From positions 1-50,170 of the forward strand of contig JAGDXP010000001.1 in NCBI GenBank assembly GCA_023256475.1: 50,170 bases of DNA, in the 5' to 3' direction. A program made the position numbers and the translations under genes. The notes under the pieces were generated by a model that worked only from the letters and a program-made list of their open reading frames with translations, was not told the DNA's origin and did no database searches. How positions within the stretch are numbered: position 1 is the first letter of the stretch; each line of letters begins with the position of its first letter. The DNA is from Thermoplasmata archaeon. Its GTDB lineage: Archaea > Thermoplasmatota > Thermoplasmata > Thermoplasmatales > GCA-001856825. Shown here piece by piece: positions 35,585-45,524 of this stretch.

Positions 35585-38161
35585 GTGGAAAGTAAATCTG
35601 AAGATAATGATATCCAGTTCCTTATTGATAGTGGATTTGAAAAGAAAAAGTGTGTGAAATGCGGAGCACTGTTCTGGACAAAAGATAAGGATAGAAACAC
35701 ATGTGGAGAAGCGCCCTGTGACCCTTACAGCTTCCTCAACAAACCTCCAACCAAGAGGAAATACACACTGGAAGAGATGAGGGAGGAATTCCTGTCATTC
35801 TTTGAGTCAAGGAATCACAAGAGAATTAAGAGGTATCCCATAGTTGCAAGATGGAGGGAAGATGTTTTCCTGGTGAATGCAAGTATATACGATTTCCAGC
35901 CTCACGTTACCTCAGGGAAAGTACCTCCTCCTGGAAATCCTCTAGTTATTTCGCAGCCTTGCATTAGAACTGTTGATCTGGACAACGTTGGTAAGACTGG
36001 AAGGCACCTGAGCGTATTTGAGATGGGTGGTGCAAAATCATTCAATTTTCCAAATCAATTTGTATACTGGAAGGATGATGCTGTACGGCTTGCCATAGAA
36101 TTCTTAAATCATCTTGGAGTTGAGACCAAAGACATTACATTTAAGGACAAGCCGTGGTACGGTGGCGGAAATGCGGGTTCAGCTGTTGAGGTAATGGTGG
36201 CGGGACTGGAGGTTGCCACGCTGGTATTTATGGACATGATTCAGGACCCTGACGGTCCATATGAGTTTGAGGGAGTAAGGTACAAGAAAATGGAAAACAA
36301 GATTGTGGATACAGGTTACGGAATTGAAAGGTTCACTTGGCTGTCTCAGGGGACCACTACCATATATGAAGCCATATATCCAGATCTCACCCGAAGGCTC
36401 ATGGATGAAGTGGGCCTAAAGAAACCAGAATTTCTTGTGAAATTCATGGAATTATCCATATTGGAAGATGGATCCGAAAAGAAATTCCTGGATTCCTTGA
36501 GCAGAGAAGATAGGGAAGCCATGGAAAAACTTTCATTAATTTACATGCTGGTGGATCACACGAGGGCCATAACTTTCCTGGTTTATGATGGACTAGTTCC
36601 ATCCAATAGCAAGGCAGGTTATGTATTAAGAATGCTCATCAGGAGAGCATTAATGGCCATGGATAAGGTTGGAATAAAGGAAAACTTATGGGATCTCATA
36701 GAAATACAGAAGGAGAGGTTCAAGGATATTTTGGATTTATCAATGGAAAGATCAGCAAGGGAGATAATTGAACTTGAGGAGCAGAGATTCAGGGAACTCC
36801 TACAAAAGGGGGATCAGCTAATCTTAAAATATGCAAAAAAGGGGGTTCTGACTCAGGAGGCAATAAACACTCTATTTCAATCCAACGGCCTCCCCATTGA
36901 ATATACATTAGAAAGGGCAAAGGAGCTAAAAATAAAGATTCCAGACAAGATAGAAAAGGAAAAGGGCTTTGTAAACGTTAGGGAACCCCCACAAAAGAGG
37001 GAGAAACCAAAGTTATCAAATAAATATCCTCCCACAAAGAAAGCGTACTATGAGGATGAGAGAAAGCTTGAATTTAAGGCCAGAGTTCTTGGAGCCGAAG
37101 GAAACTATATCATACTTGATGAAACCTATTTCTATCCAGAAGGGGGAGGTCAACCCAGTGACCACGGTCACATAATTCTCGATGGTAATAGGTATAGTGT
37201 TAAAGACGTGCAACTGGTAGATGATGTAGTGGTTCACGTTTTGGACAGGGAAATACATGCAATCAAGGATAATCTTATCGTAGGGCAAGTTGATGGAGAT
37301 AGGAGAACAAGGCTGATGCAGCATCATTCAGGAACCCATATATTGCTTTCATCCATAAGGTATGTGCTGGGCAATCACGTATGGCAAGCAGGTGCTCAGA
37401 AGGACCCCTATCTTAGTAGATTAGATATAACTCATTATAAAGATATAAGTGAAGAAGAAATAAGGCAGATAGAGAGAAGGGCCAATGATGTTATACAAAT
37501 GAATCTGAGAGTGAGGAAGGAGTTTGTGGACAGGAACGAAGCCGAGCAAAAATACGGTTTCATACTTTACCAGGGCGGAATTCCAGAGGGCAAACAGTTA
37601 AGGCTTGTGGAAATACCGGGCGTTGACGTTGAAGGCTGCGGGGGCACTCATGTAGACCGGACTGGAGATGTGGGCCTTATCAAGATTATAAAAATAGAAA
37701 AAATACAGGATGGCATCTACAGGTTCCATTTCAAAGCCGGAAGGTCAGCAGTAGAGCATTATCAGGAACTGATGGAAAGAATGTCAAAGATTGAGAATTT
37801 AATGGGAGAGAATCCAGAAAAATCATTCATAGAATTGAGTTCTGAGCTCGACTCCTTGAGAAAGAGCATAACTAAGGGGATTGAAATAATCCAAATTAAT
37901 GGTGTCAAATTCTACAGGATTGATGAGAAGATTGCCGACGAATTCGCGAGAGGGATTAAAGATCCCCTGGCAGTCATAGTATCAAATGAAAAAATTAGGG
38001 TCATTTCCAATTCAAATAAAAACGCCGGAGATATAGTAAAGGCCCTTGAGAAAGAAGGAATTGTTAAGGGCGGTGGCAGTCAAAGCTATGCTCAGGGGAA
38101 AATTTTAAAGGAGAATTTTGATTTGAAACATATCGCTGATGCTATAAATGACAACAGATAA
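35585..38161 (+). CDS. alaS: Alanyl-tRNA synthetase
   Basis: Charges tRNA-Ala. The 858-residue protein has an N-terminal zinc-ribbon typical of the archaeal form (KKCVKCGALFWTKDKDRNTCGEAPC), catalytic core motifs KRYPIVARWREDVFLVNASIYDFQ and GYGIERFTW, the tRNA-recognition helices, the editing domain with HHSGTHILLS (zinc His pair) and CGGTHVDRTG, and a short C-terminal DHHA1-like domain ending KGGGSQSYAQGK. It is slightly shorter than many archaeal AlaRS. GTG start at 35585. The stop overlaps the next gene by 14 nt. Confidence 0.97.
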   Translation: MESKSEDNDIQFLIDSGFEKKKCVKCGALFWTKDKDRNTCGEAPCDPYSFLNKPPTKRKYTLEEMREEFLSFFESRNHKRIKRYPIVARWREDVFLVNASIYDFQPHVTSGKVPPPGNPLVISQPCIRTVDLDNVGKTGRHLSVFEMGGAKSFNFPNQFVYWKDDAVRLAIEFLNHLGVETKDITFKDKPWYGGGNAGSAVEVMVAGLEVATLVFMDMIQDPDGPYEFEGVRYKKMENKIVDTGYGIERFTWLSQGTTTIYEAIYPDLTRRLMDEVGLKKPEFLVKFMELSILEDGSEKKFLDSLSREDREAMEKLSLIYMLVDHTRAITFLVYDGLVPSNSKAGYVLRMLIRRALMAMDKVGIKENLWDLIEIQKERFKDILDLSMERSAREIIELEEQRFRELLQKGDQLILKYAKKGVLTQEAINTLFQSNGLPIEYTLERAKELKIKIPDKIEKEKGFVNVREPPQKREKPKLSNKYPPTKKAYYEDERKLEFKARVLGAEGNYIILDETYFYPEGGGQPSDHGHIILDGNRYSVKDVQLVDDVVVHVLDREIHAIKDNLIVGQVDGDRRTRLMQHHSGTHILLSSIRYVLGNHVWQAGAQKDPYLSRLDITHYKDISEEEIRQIERRANDVIQMNLRVRKEFVDRNEAEQKYGFILYQGGIPEGKQLRLVEIPGVDVEGCGGTHVDRTGDVGLIKIIKIEKIQDGIYRFHFKAGRSAVEHYQELMERMSKIENLMGENPEKSFIELSSELDSLRKSITKGIEIIQINGVKFYRIDEKIADEFARGIKDPLAVIVSNEKIRVISNSNKNAGDIVKALEKEGIVKGGGSQSYAQGKILKENFDLKHIADAINDNR

Positions 38162-39881
38162 TCCTCCCCCAGAAGTCAAAGAGGTCATTTACAAATATTT
38201 CACAATATCAGGAGAGAGGAAAATACAGCCAGGGCTATTTGAATTCGATGTATTTCTGCCACCTAACCTTGAATCAAATTTCAAAACTCTGTATAAAGAA
38301 CTAAAGGATATGGGTTACATCCCATTCTTGAGCAAGAACAGTAAAGAGGGATCAAACTATCTTCTGACGGTCATACAAAGGAATCAAAAAAAGGGGCTCA
38401 GAATATGGATAAACATAATACTCCTTATAGCCACCCTGATAACAACGATATATGTGGGAACTGTTTATTTGTACGCAGGATACTTTGGCATAACCACCAT
38501 AAGGCCAATTGATTATCTCTACGGTTTCGCTTATTTCAGTCTCCCTCTAATGATTATTCTGGGATCGCATGAGCTCGGACACTATTTCACGGCAAAAAGA
38601 AACAATGTAGCTGCATCCTTGCCATTTTTCATTCCAGCACCACCCCCATTCGGAACTATGGGGGCGTTCATATCATTGAGGGATCCCATTCCTGACAGGA
38701 AAACCCTAATCAAGATAGGGGCTGCAGGGCCAATTGTTGGTTTTATAATGAGCATTATCATTGGAATAATAGGAGCTTATCTCGGACAGGTACAGAAACC
38801 TGTGAATGTAACAAACTCTCAGGTAGAATATGAAATAATGCTCCCTTTCATATATTCACTGCTTCCTTTCTTAAATGCACATTATGTGCATCCAGTTGCA
38901 TTTGCTGCGTGGATAGGGTTCCTGGTCACCGCAATTAATCTATTCCCGGTGGGACAGTTGGATGGCGGTCACATATCAAGGGGTCTACTTGGTGAAAAAT
39001 CAAAGTATCTGAGCTACACATTCCTCTTGCTTCTGATAATGTTGGGTCTGTTTAATGTGAGCTGGATATTTTTTGCAATAATTGTGATAATACTAGGGCT
39101 TAATCATCCGCCACCTCTGAATGATATAAGCAGGCCAGGCTACAAGGAACTTACCATTGGTGCAATTGCCATATTGCTCATTGCAGTCAGCTTTTCTCCT
39201 CAACCCATAACAGAAAAAATATTCCCGAATCACATGGAAGCAATGTTAAGCGAAGGCAATTCATTTTTGGTTAACAACAGTGCACAGCTGGATTATATAA
39301 ATTTCAGCCTGCAGGTTAGAAACCTGAATAATTTCTCAATTCCAGTGGAAATAAGCGTGGGAAAATCGAATGGGAATTTTACAGTGAAGGGGTCTATCAA
39401 TGACACTCTGTCACCTTATCAAAATAAAATTTATTATATATTAATTAATGGAAGTAAAGTCAATGGCGGTCTCTATAATCTTTACGTTAACTTAACGTCC
39501 TCTGGCGCTTCCTTCCACTGGAAGAGATCATTCTATGTAATCGCATTGGATCTCAATGCAACAGCAGGAAATTCGAATCCATTGATTTTAAGAAGCCCTG
39601 AAGATAATATCACCATAAATACAATGTACAAAAAGGACATTTTCTACATATATCAATTCAACAACTCTTCAGAATTCACCCTCAAAGGGGCTGTTTACAA
39701 TTCGACCCAGAAGCTTCCTTATGTAGAAGCTTATCCCAATTCGACCAATATTATACAAATAAAGTTTCTCAATTCAAGCCAGGTTCAGGGGATTGTGCTC
39801 ATGGACGATAATTATGAATCCATTTTAATATTTTACATTCCAGAGAATTATCAAAATAGCACATTAAACTACATAATATAA
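38148..39881 (+). CDS. Site-2-protease-type membrane metallopeptidase (M50) with external domain
   Basis: Intramembrane zinc protease, 577 residues. The N-terminal 85 residues are cytosolic. Helices then carry GSHELGHYFTAK (His141, Glu142, His145) and NLFPVGQLDGGHIS (Asp272, with His275), the zinc ligands and catalytic Glu, and a PDZ-free loop with the substrate-gating PFFIPAPPPFGTMGAFI. A final helix near 345-365 leads to a 210-residue external, Asn/Ser/Thr-rich beta domain. Archaeal substrates are unknown; bacterial relatives release membrane-tethered regulators. It overlaps alaS by 14 nt, so it is translated with it. Confidence 0.9.
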   Translation: MTTDNPPPEVKEVIYKYFTISGERKIQPGLFEFDVFLPPNLESNFKTLYKELKDMGYIPFLSKNSKEGSNYLLTVIQRNQKKGLRIWINIILLIATLITTIYVGTVYLYAGYFGITTIRPIDYLYGFAYFSLPLMIILGSHELGHYFTAKRNNVAASLPFFIPAPPPFGTMGAFISLRDPIPDRKTLIKIGAAGPIVGFIMSIIIGIIGAYLGQVQKPVNVTNSQVEYEIMLPFIYSLLPFLNAHYVHPVAFAAWIGFLVTAINLFPVGQLDGGHISRGLLGEKSKYLSYTFLLLLIMLGLFNVSWIFFAIIVIILGLNHPPPLNDISRPGYKELTIGAIAILLIAVSFSPQPITEKIFPNHMEAMLSEGNSFLVNNSAQLDYINFSLQVRNLNNFSIPVEISVGKSNGNFTVKGSINDTLSPYQNKIYYILINGSKVNGGLYNLYVNLTSSGASFHWKRSFYVIALDLNATAGNSNPLILRSPEDNITINTMYKKDIFYIYQFNNSSEFTLKGAVYNSTQKLPYVEAYPNSTNIIQIKFLNSSQVQGIVLMDDNYESILIFYIPENYQNSTLNYII

Positions 39882-39890
39882 TTTAAGTAT
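39877..39890 (+). promoter_or_regulatory. TATA region of the GGR-family gene
   Basis: ATATAATTTAAGTA is centred about 26 nt before the ATG at 39910 and overlaps the stop region of the preceding gene, consistent with a leaderless mRNA. Confidence 0.5.
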
Positions 39891-39909
39891 TCCATATCTA
39901 TGCGGCTAT

Positions 39910-41349
39910 ATGGACGAATATGACGTTATTGTAGCAGGTTCAGGTGTCTCAGGTTCATTAGCAGCAGCCATGGCATCAAAATTAGGTTCAAAGGTGCTTC
40001 TTCTGGATAGAAATAAAGAGGATGAACCCGGGAAGAAAACCCTTTGGGGTTGGGTCTGCGGAGATGCAGTGGCAAAATCCCACATAGATTTTGTTAAATC
40101 AAACCTGGGTAATATATTCAGATCGGAATCACTGGGAATGCCTGTGGAGGGTGTGGTTGCACTATCTCCAGATCTTAATTTCAAGTTACCTTTTGAGGGG
40201 GAGGGTTATAGCTTAGAAAGACCAGAATTCGGTAGAGATTTGCATGATGCAGCTATCCGGAACGGGGCTGAATTCATTCCAAATTTCAATGTGGAGGCTC
40301 CGATTATAGAGAATGGGAAGGTTGTTGGAGTAGAAGGAAAAGATAAGGATGGAAATGTGAAGAAATTCAGAGGAAAGGTCATAATTGATGCCCTTGGAAT
40401 ATCTTCACTTCTAAGGAGGAAACTTCCAGAAAATATCTACATCGACAGGGAAATAGATTATGAGGACATTGAACTTACGGGTAGATATATTTACAATCTT
40501 GAAGAGGTCGATGACGACCTTAAATATTATGATCCTAAATACGCCTTAATACATCTAAATCAGGAATTGGCCCCAGGTGGATATGGATGGGTCTTCCCTA
40601 AGAAGGGAAATAGAATAAACATAGGCCTAGGATTCCAGCAAAAGAGCCTGGAAATCAGAAATTCCAAAATGAACGCAAAGGACAATTTAAAATCATTGAT
40701 AGATTATTATGTGAAATGGAATCCTGCCCTGAAAAAATATTCACTGGATAATAACCATGGAAATGGGCAGGGTTTCTGGAGCGTTTCCGTTAGGAGGCAG
40801 ATGGAGAGCATGGTCTACCCTGGATACATTGGAGTTGGCGATGCTATGGCCTCTCCTAATCCTTTGAGCGCCGGTGGAATTGGTCCCGCATTAATAGGTG
40901 GAGTTATTGCTGGAAAAATTGCATCTGAAGCGGTCCAGAAAAAGGATTCAAGCCTGGAATCACTTTGGCAGTTTAATATAGAATATAACAAGCAGTATGG
41001 ATCCAAGATGGCGGGATTGGAAATTTTCAGGATTTTCCTGCAGTCTCTCACTAATGATGAAATAAATTATGGAATGAAGAATTTCATAACTTACGAAGAA
41101 GCGGTTGAAATAAGCTACGGAAGGGTTCCAGAATTATCCTTAACAAGCAAAATAACAAAGCTGGTTAAGGGCGTGGGTGCCATGAGATCATTCAAGAATC
41201 TGGTGTGGTCTGTGGATAGGATGAAAGAGCTCAATAGCATTTATAACAATTATCCAAAGACTCCTGCTGAATTCCCCAGTTTCAAGACTAAGGTGCAGTC
41301 AATAATAAACGAAGCAAAGAAGCGCATGCCGCCTAATCCAGTTGCATAA
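39910..41349 (+). CDS. FAD-dependent oxidoreductase, geranylgeranyl-reductase family
   Basis: Family members saturate the double bonds of geranylgeranyl chains in archaeal ether lipids or quinones. The 479-residue flavoprotein has FAD-binding AGSGVSGSLAAAMASKLG, the GGR-family segments YGWVFPKKGNRINIGLGFQ and GVGDAMASPNPLSAGGIGPALIGG. The region after the first strand (TLWGWVCGDAVA) differs from the best-known Thermoplasma reductase, which has a CGEG-type motif there, so this may be a paralogue with another isoprenoid substrate. It stands between the S2P gene and grpE. Confidence 0.85.
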   Translation: MDEYDVIVAGSGVSGSLAAAMASKLGSKVLLLDRNKEDEPGKKTLWGWVCGDAVAKSHIDFVKSNLGNIFRSESLGMPVEGVVALSPDLNFKLPFEGEGYSLERPEFGRDLHDAAIRNGAEFIPNFNVEAPIIENGKVVGVEGKDKDGNVKKFRGKVIIDALGISSLLRRKLPENIYIDREIDYEDIELTGRYIYNLEEVDDDLKYYDPKYALIHLNQELAPGGYGWVFPKKGNRINIGLGFQQKSLEIRNSKMNAKDNLKSLIDYYVKWNPALKKYSLDNNHGNGQGFWSVSVRRQMESMVYPGYIGVGDAMASPNPLSAGGIGPALIGGVIAGKIASEAVQKKDSSLESLWQFNIEYNKQYGSKMAGLEIFRIFLQSLTNDEINYGMKNFITYEEAVEISYGRVPELSLTSKITKLVKGVGAMRSFKNLVWSVDRMKELNSIYNNYPKTPAEFPSFKTKVQSIINEAKKRMPPNPVA

Positions 41350-41359
41350 AATATTTATA
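41350..41359 (+). promoter_or_regulatory. TATA element of the grpE-dnaK-dnaJ cluster
   Basis: AATATTTATA is centred about 25 nt before the GTG at 41380, which supports that GTG as the grpE start and a leaderless mRNA. No CIRCE-like inverted repeat of bacterial hrcA control is seen. Confidence 0.55.
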
Positions 41360-41379
41360 GAAGTGATAAATAAAGATTG

Positions 41380-41889
41380 GTGCCATCCACACCATACCAC
41401 AGACTGCTAAAATACGAGATATCCAAGTTGAGGGAAGTCAATAGAGACTTGAATGTAGAACTCGATAGATTAAAGACTCAGCTTCAGGAATTAAATGAAA
41501 GAATCAAATACTTAACAGAGCAGAACCTGAGATTCGCTGCGGACGTGGAAAACTTCCAGAGGGCAACTGAACAAAAGATAGCGGAAATGCAGGAATTGGC
41601 ATCTGTAAGGATTATCAGAGAGCTGTTACCCATTCTGGACAGTTTAGACAATGCCACAGATCAAAGTGCCAAAGCATTGAGATCCCAAATGCTTGGAGTT
41701 CTTGAAAAGGAGGGTCTGAGGGTTATTGATTCAATAAATGTGCCATTCGATCCTAATATTCATGAGTCTGTGGGATTTGTGGAGGGGTCTGAACCTGGTC
41801 AAGTTGCAAAAATAGTCAGGAACGGATATAAAATTAAAGATAAACTATTGAGACCAGCATTGGTTTTGGTAGGTAAAGAGGTGAGTTGA
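41380..41889 (+). CDS. grpE: GrpE nucleotide exchange factor
   Basis: Releases ADP from DnaK. The 169-residue protein has a long N-terminal coiled coil (about 10-60: [20 protein letters not shown] then ERIKYLTEQ), the [19 protein letters not shown] dimer helix, and the C-terminal beta domain [49 protein letters not shown] at 41380 is chosen over a TTG codon one position earlier because it has the TATA spacing. The 3' end precedes dnaK by 2 nt. Confidence 0.95.
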   Translation: MPSTPYHRLLKYEISKLREVNRDLNVELDRLKTQLQELNERIKYLTEQNLRFAADVENFQRATEQKIAEMQELASVRIIRELLPILDSLDNATDQSAKALRSQMLGVLEKEGLRVIDSINVPFDPNIHESVGFVEGSEPGQVAKIVRNGYKIKDKLLRPALVLVGKEVS

Positions 41890-41891
41890 AT

Positions 41892-43742
41892 ATGGAGAAA
41901 ATAATAGGAATTGATCTAGGAACAAGCAATTCGCAGGCTGCAGTAATGATTGCCGGGAAACCAGTGGTTATTCCAAGCTCTGAGGGGACAACCATAGGTG
42001 GAAAGGCATTTCCAAGCTACGTCGCTTTCACAAAGGACGGGCAGCTGCTGGTAGGTGAGCCAGCAAGAAGGCAAGCATTGACGAATCCAGAAGGTACGGT
42101 TTATGCTTTCAAAAGGCACATGGGTGAGAACTACAAGTACAAGATATTTGGGAAGGAATACACTCCCCAGCAGCTTTCAGCATTTTTGCTTCAGAAAATA
42201 AAATCCGATGCTGAAAAATATCTTGGCGAGAAGATAACCAAAGCTGTCATCACAGTGCCTGCTTACTTCAACGACAATCAGAGGCAGGCGACAAAGGATG
42301 CAGGTGCCATAGCTGGCTTGGAGGTCGTGAGGATAATCAATGAGCCAACAGCAGCTGCATTGGCATATGGATTGGACAAGAGCGAGAAGGAGCAGAAGAT
42401 AATGGTGTTTGACCTTGGCGGTGGAACGCTGGATGTAACCATAATGGAATTTGGAAATGGGGTATATGAAGTTCTGAGTACATCGGGAGATACAAAGCTC
42501 GGCGGTACCGATATGGATGAAGCAATAATAAACTGGATTGCCGAGAGGTTCCTCAAAGAAAACGGTATTGACCTTAGGAAGGATAAGAATGCATACATAA
42601 GACTGAAGGATGCCGCTGAAAAGGCCAAAATTGAATTGTCTTCAACACTTTCAACAGAAATAAACCTCCCTTATATAGCCATGGGGGCTGACGGGCCAAA
42701 GCACATTCAATATCAGTTCACAAGGGCAGATCTGGAAAACCTTGTAAGGCCTATAATAGAGAGGGCCAGAAAGCCCATGGAGGATGCACTGAAGGCTGCC
42801 AAATTAGACAAGAATGATATTGACAAGGTCATACTCGTTGGTGGTCCAACAAGGATGCCCATCGTGCAAAAATTCGTTGAGGATTTCATGGGTAAGAAGG
42901 TGGAGAGGGGAGTAGACCCAATGGAGGCCGTGGCTATTGGAGCCGCAATTCAGGGATCGGTACTTGCCGGTGAGGTTAAGGGAATAGTGCTTCTGGATGT
43001 AACACCTTTGACACTTAGCATTGAAACTCTAGGTGGGATAGCCACTCCCATAATAAAGGCAAATACCACCATACCCACGAAGAAATCGCAGATATTTACC
43101 ACAGCAGCAGACAATCAAACCACTGTGGAGATTCATATTGTACAGGGTGAAAGGCCACTTGCCAAGGATAACGTTTCACTGGGCAGGTTCCTGCTGGAAG
43201 GTATACCTCCAGCCCCGAGGGGAGTGCCGCAGATAGAAGTAACCTTTGATATTGATTCAAACGGAATCTTGAACGTAACCGCTAAGGATCTTGGTACTGG
43301 AAAACAGAAGGGAATAACCATAACAAGCAGTACGAGGCTGAGCAAGGAAGAGATTGAAAGAATGAGGGAGGAAGCAAAGAAATTCGAAGAAGAGGACAGG
43401 AAGAGAAAGGAAGAAATAGAAACAATAAACAATGCTGAATCACTTGCGTATGCCATAGAAAAAACCATCAATGAAAATGAGTCCAAGTTACCCAATGACC
43501 TCAAAGAAAATCTCAGAAACAAGATAAAGGATATAAGGGAGAAGATCGAAAAGAAGGACATTGAGGGAATAAAGAAATCAATGGATGAACTTAACAAGGA
43601 AGCCCAGAAGATAGGTGAGCATATCTACAGCAACGTTAACGCCGGGGCTGGTGACCAACAGGCAAATCAGGGATCAAACGAGAGGGTTATTAACGAAGAC
43701 AAGGGAGATTCAGAGAATAAAAACAATGATAATAGACAATGA
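41892..43742 (+). CDS. dnaK: Chaperone DnaK (Hsp70)
   Basis: ATP-driven chaperone working with GrpE and DnaJ. The 616-residue protein has the nucleotide-binding domain ([54 protein letters not shown]), the interdomain linker [16 protein letters not shown] and a peptide-binding domain with a helical lid. The C-terminus is rich in Asn/Asp/Gln. ATG at 41892 has GAGGTGA 7 nt upstream. Archaeal Hsp70 systems are generally taken as acquired from bacteria. Confidence 0.98.
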   Translation: MEKIIGIDLGTSNSQAAVMIAGKPVVIPSSEGTTIGGKAFPSYVAFTKDGQLLVGEPARRQALTNPEGTVYAFKRHMGENYKYKIFGKEYTPQQLSAFLLQKIKSDAEKYLGEKITKAVITVPAYFNDNQRQATKDAGAIAGLEVVRIINEPTAAALAYGLDKSEKEQKIMVFDLGGGTLDVTIMEFGNGVYEVLSTSGDTKLGGTDMDEAIINWIAERFLKENGIDLRKDKNAYIRLKDAAEKAKIELSSTLSTEINLPYIAMGADGPKHIQYQFTRADLENLVRPIIERARKPMEDALKAAKLDKNDIDKVILVGGPTRMPIVQKFVEDFMGKKVERGVDPMEAVAIGAAIQGSVLAGEVKGIVLLDVTPLTLSIETLGGIATPIIKANTTIPTKKSQIFTTAADNQTTVEIHIVQGERPLAKDNVSLGRFLLEGIPPAPRGVPQIEVTFDIDSNGILNVTAKDLGTGKQKGITITSSTRLSKEEIERMREEAKKFEEEDRKRKEEIETINNAESLAYAIEKTINENESKLPNDLKENLRNKIKDIREKIEKKDIEGIKKSMDELNKEAQKIGEHIYSNVNAGAGDQQANQGSNERVINEDKGDSENKNNDNRQ

Positions 43743-43755
43743 AATACGGTGAAAG

Positions 43756-44829
43756 ATGGGAAAAGACTACTACGCAATACTTGGTGTTCCAAGAAACGCA
43801 ACCAAAGAAGAAATAAAGAAGGCTTACAGGGAACTGGTGAAGAAATACCACCCTGATCTCAACCCAAATAATAAGAAAGAGGCAGAAGAGAAATTCAAGG
43901 AAATCAGCGAAGCATATGAAGTGCTAATGGATGATGAAAAGAGGGCAAAGTATGACCAGTATGGCGAAGAAGGTCTCAATTTCCAGGGTGGATTCGACTG
44001 GAGCCAGTTCCACCATTTCAACGATATAGAGGATCTGCTGGGTGACCTATTCTCTCAATTTGGATTCGGGAGGAATTTTAGGCAGGGTGGAGCAGAAGAC
44101 GTTTTTCTGGAGGTACCCATAGATATCAAAACCATAGCCAATAGCCAGAAAATTGAATTGAGGTACCAAAGAAAAGACAAGTGCGAAGCCTGCAATGGAA
44201 CTGGGTCAAAAACCAGGAAGAGAATTAAATGCAAAAAGTGTAACGGAACCGGATACATAAGGAGAACGGTTAATCAAGGATTTTTTGTATTCACCAACAC
44301 ACAGCCTTGCGATAACTGCGGTGGGATGGGAACTATACCTGAGGAAGTATGTCGTTCGTGCGGTGGAACCGGCATTTCCAACAAAAATGAAAGAATTGAA
44401 ATTAATATTCCCAATGGAATAAATGAAGATGAAATATTTGTTCTCAGAGGGAAGGGGAATTATGATCCAAATGAGGGATACGGGGACCTAAAACTGAGAT
44501 TCAAGATTAATTACATGGAATATAGAAAGAGGGGTGACGATTTAGAGAAGCCCATTGAAGTGGATTTCATTGACGCAATTATTGGATCAAAATACAAGGT
44601 ACCTCTATTAAGGGGTGAAAGGGAAATTGACATCCCACCCGGAACCCAGCCAGATGACACCATCAGGTTGGCGGGAGAAGGGCTTCCAAAGAGAAATGGA
44701 AAGAATGGAGATATAATCCTAAGGGTAAAAGTAAAACTGCCAAAGAAAATAAATAGAAAGCAAAGGGAGCTGCTTGAGCAGTTTAGAAAGGAAGAAGGCG
44801 GATTCTTCAACAATATTTTCCATCACTGA
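43756..44829 (+). CDS. dnaJ: Co-chaperone DnaJ (Hsp40)
   Basis: Stimulates DnaK ATPase and delivers substrates. The 357-residue protein has the J domain with HPD (residues 32-34), a G/F-rich part ([13 protein letters not shown]), four CxxCxGxG zinc repeats ([32 protein letters not shown]) and the two-part beta-sandwich C-terminal domain. Starts 13 nt after dnaK with GGTGA upstream. Its end overlaps convergent alaX by 7 nt. Confidence 0.98.
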   Translation: MGKDYYAILGVPRNATKEEIKKAYRELVKKYHPDLNPNNKKEAEEKFKEISEAYEVLMDDEKRAKYDQYGEEGLNFQGGFDWSQFHHFNDIEDLLGDLFSQFGFGRNFRQGGAEDVFLEVPIDIKTIANSQKIELRYQRKDKCEACNGTGSKTRKRIKCKKCNGTGYIRRTVNQGFFVFTNTQPCDNCGGMGTIPEEVCRSCGGTGISNKNERIEINIPNGINEDEIFVLRGKGNYDPNEGYGDLKLRFKINYMEYRKRGDDLEKPIEVDFIDAIIGSKYKVPLLRGEREIDIPPGTQPDDTIRLAGEGLPKRNGKNGDIILRVKVKLPKKINRKQRELLEQFRKEEGGFFNNIFHH

Positions 44830-45524
44830 AGCTTGAAGTACATTCTCTTGTTATTTTTACCTTTGTTCTCTATTTTGTATATACTTAAACTGCCAATTTC
44901 AGACGTATTCTTTACGTGAGTTCCTCCATCTGGCTGAATATCAACATCTCCAATTTTAATTACCCTGAGAACGGAGTCATCGGGTATCAAGGATGGATCA
45001 ACCTTGACCATTTTGGGATTAGAGAAAATTTCCTCCCTATTCATATAAAGAATCTCAACTTCTTGTGCTTTTGATATCTCCTGATTGGCCCTATCCTCTA
45101 TTCTCTTTGAAAGTTCTGCATTCCATTCCTGGAAATTGAAGTCTATTCTAGCATAGTCGTCATAGATCTGGTTACCGGTTATCCTGGCATTAAATTCATT
45201 CATGGCTATTGCGGAAATGATATGTATGGAAGTGTGGAGCTTCATGTGCTTGTATCTTTTGTCCCAGTCCAGCTCAAGTTTTACATCTGTCTTTCCTTGA
45301 AAATTTTTATCGAGTTTATGCCATACTTCTCCACCCTCCTTGAATACGTCCAGCACCTGAAACTTTTCATCTCCATATATGAATCCAGTATCGTTGGGTT
45401 GACCACCTGAGGTAGCATAAAATATTGTTTTATCAAGTATTACAAGGTTTCCCTCAGCCCTTATCACCTTGGCATCTGCGCTCTTGAGGTAAGAATCTTT
45501 GAGATACAAAAGTTCTGTGATCAT
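44823..45524 (-). CDS. alaX: Free-standing alanyl-tRNA editing protein AlaX
   Basis: Hydrolyses mischarged Ser/Gly-tRNA-Ala, complementing AlaRS editing. The 233-residue protein has the glycine-rich SGGQPNDTG, the zinc-binding HTSIH (His pair) and [13 protein letters not shown], where the Cys of the AlaRS CGGTH motif is Asp here, as I recall is common in AlaX proteins. Start overlaps the ctaB stop as ATGA, so the pair is coupled although functionally unrelated. Confidence 0.92.
   Translation of the reverse strand: MITELLYLKDSYLKSADAKVIRAEGNLVILDKTIFYATSGGQPNDTGFIYGDEKFQVLDVFKEGGEVWHKLDKNFQGKTDVKLELDWDKRYKHMKLHTSIHIISAIAMNEFNARITGNQIYDDYARIDFNFQEWNAELSKRIEDRANQEISKAQEVEILYMNREEIFSNPKMVKVDPSLIPDDSVLRVIKIGDVDIQPDGGTHVKNTSEIGSLSIYKIENKGKNNKRMYFKLQ

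Noticed and set aside
41340-41380. Bacterial CIRCE or heat-shock operator before grpE
   Set aside because: No long inverted repeat is present; the region holds a plain archaeal TATA-like element.
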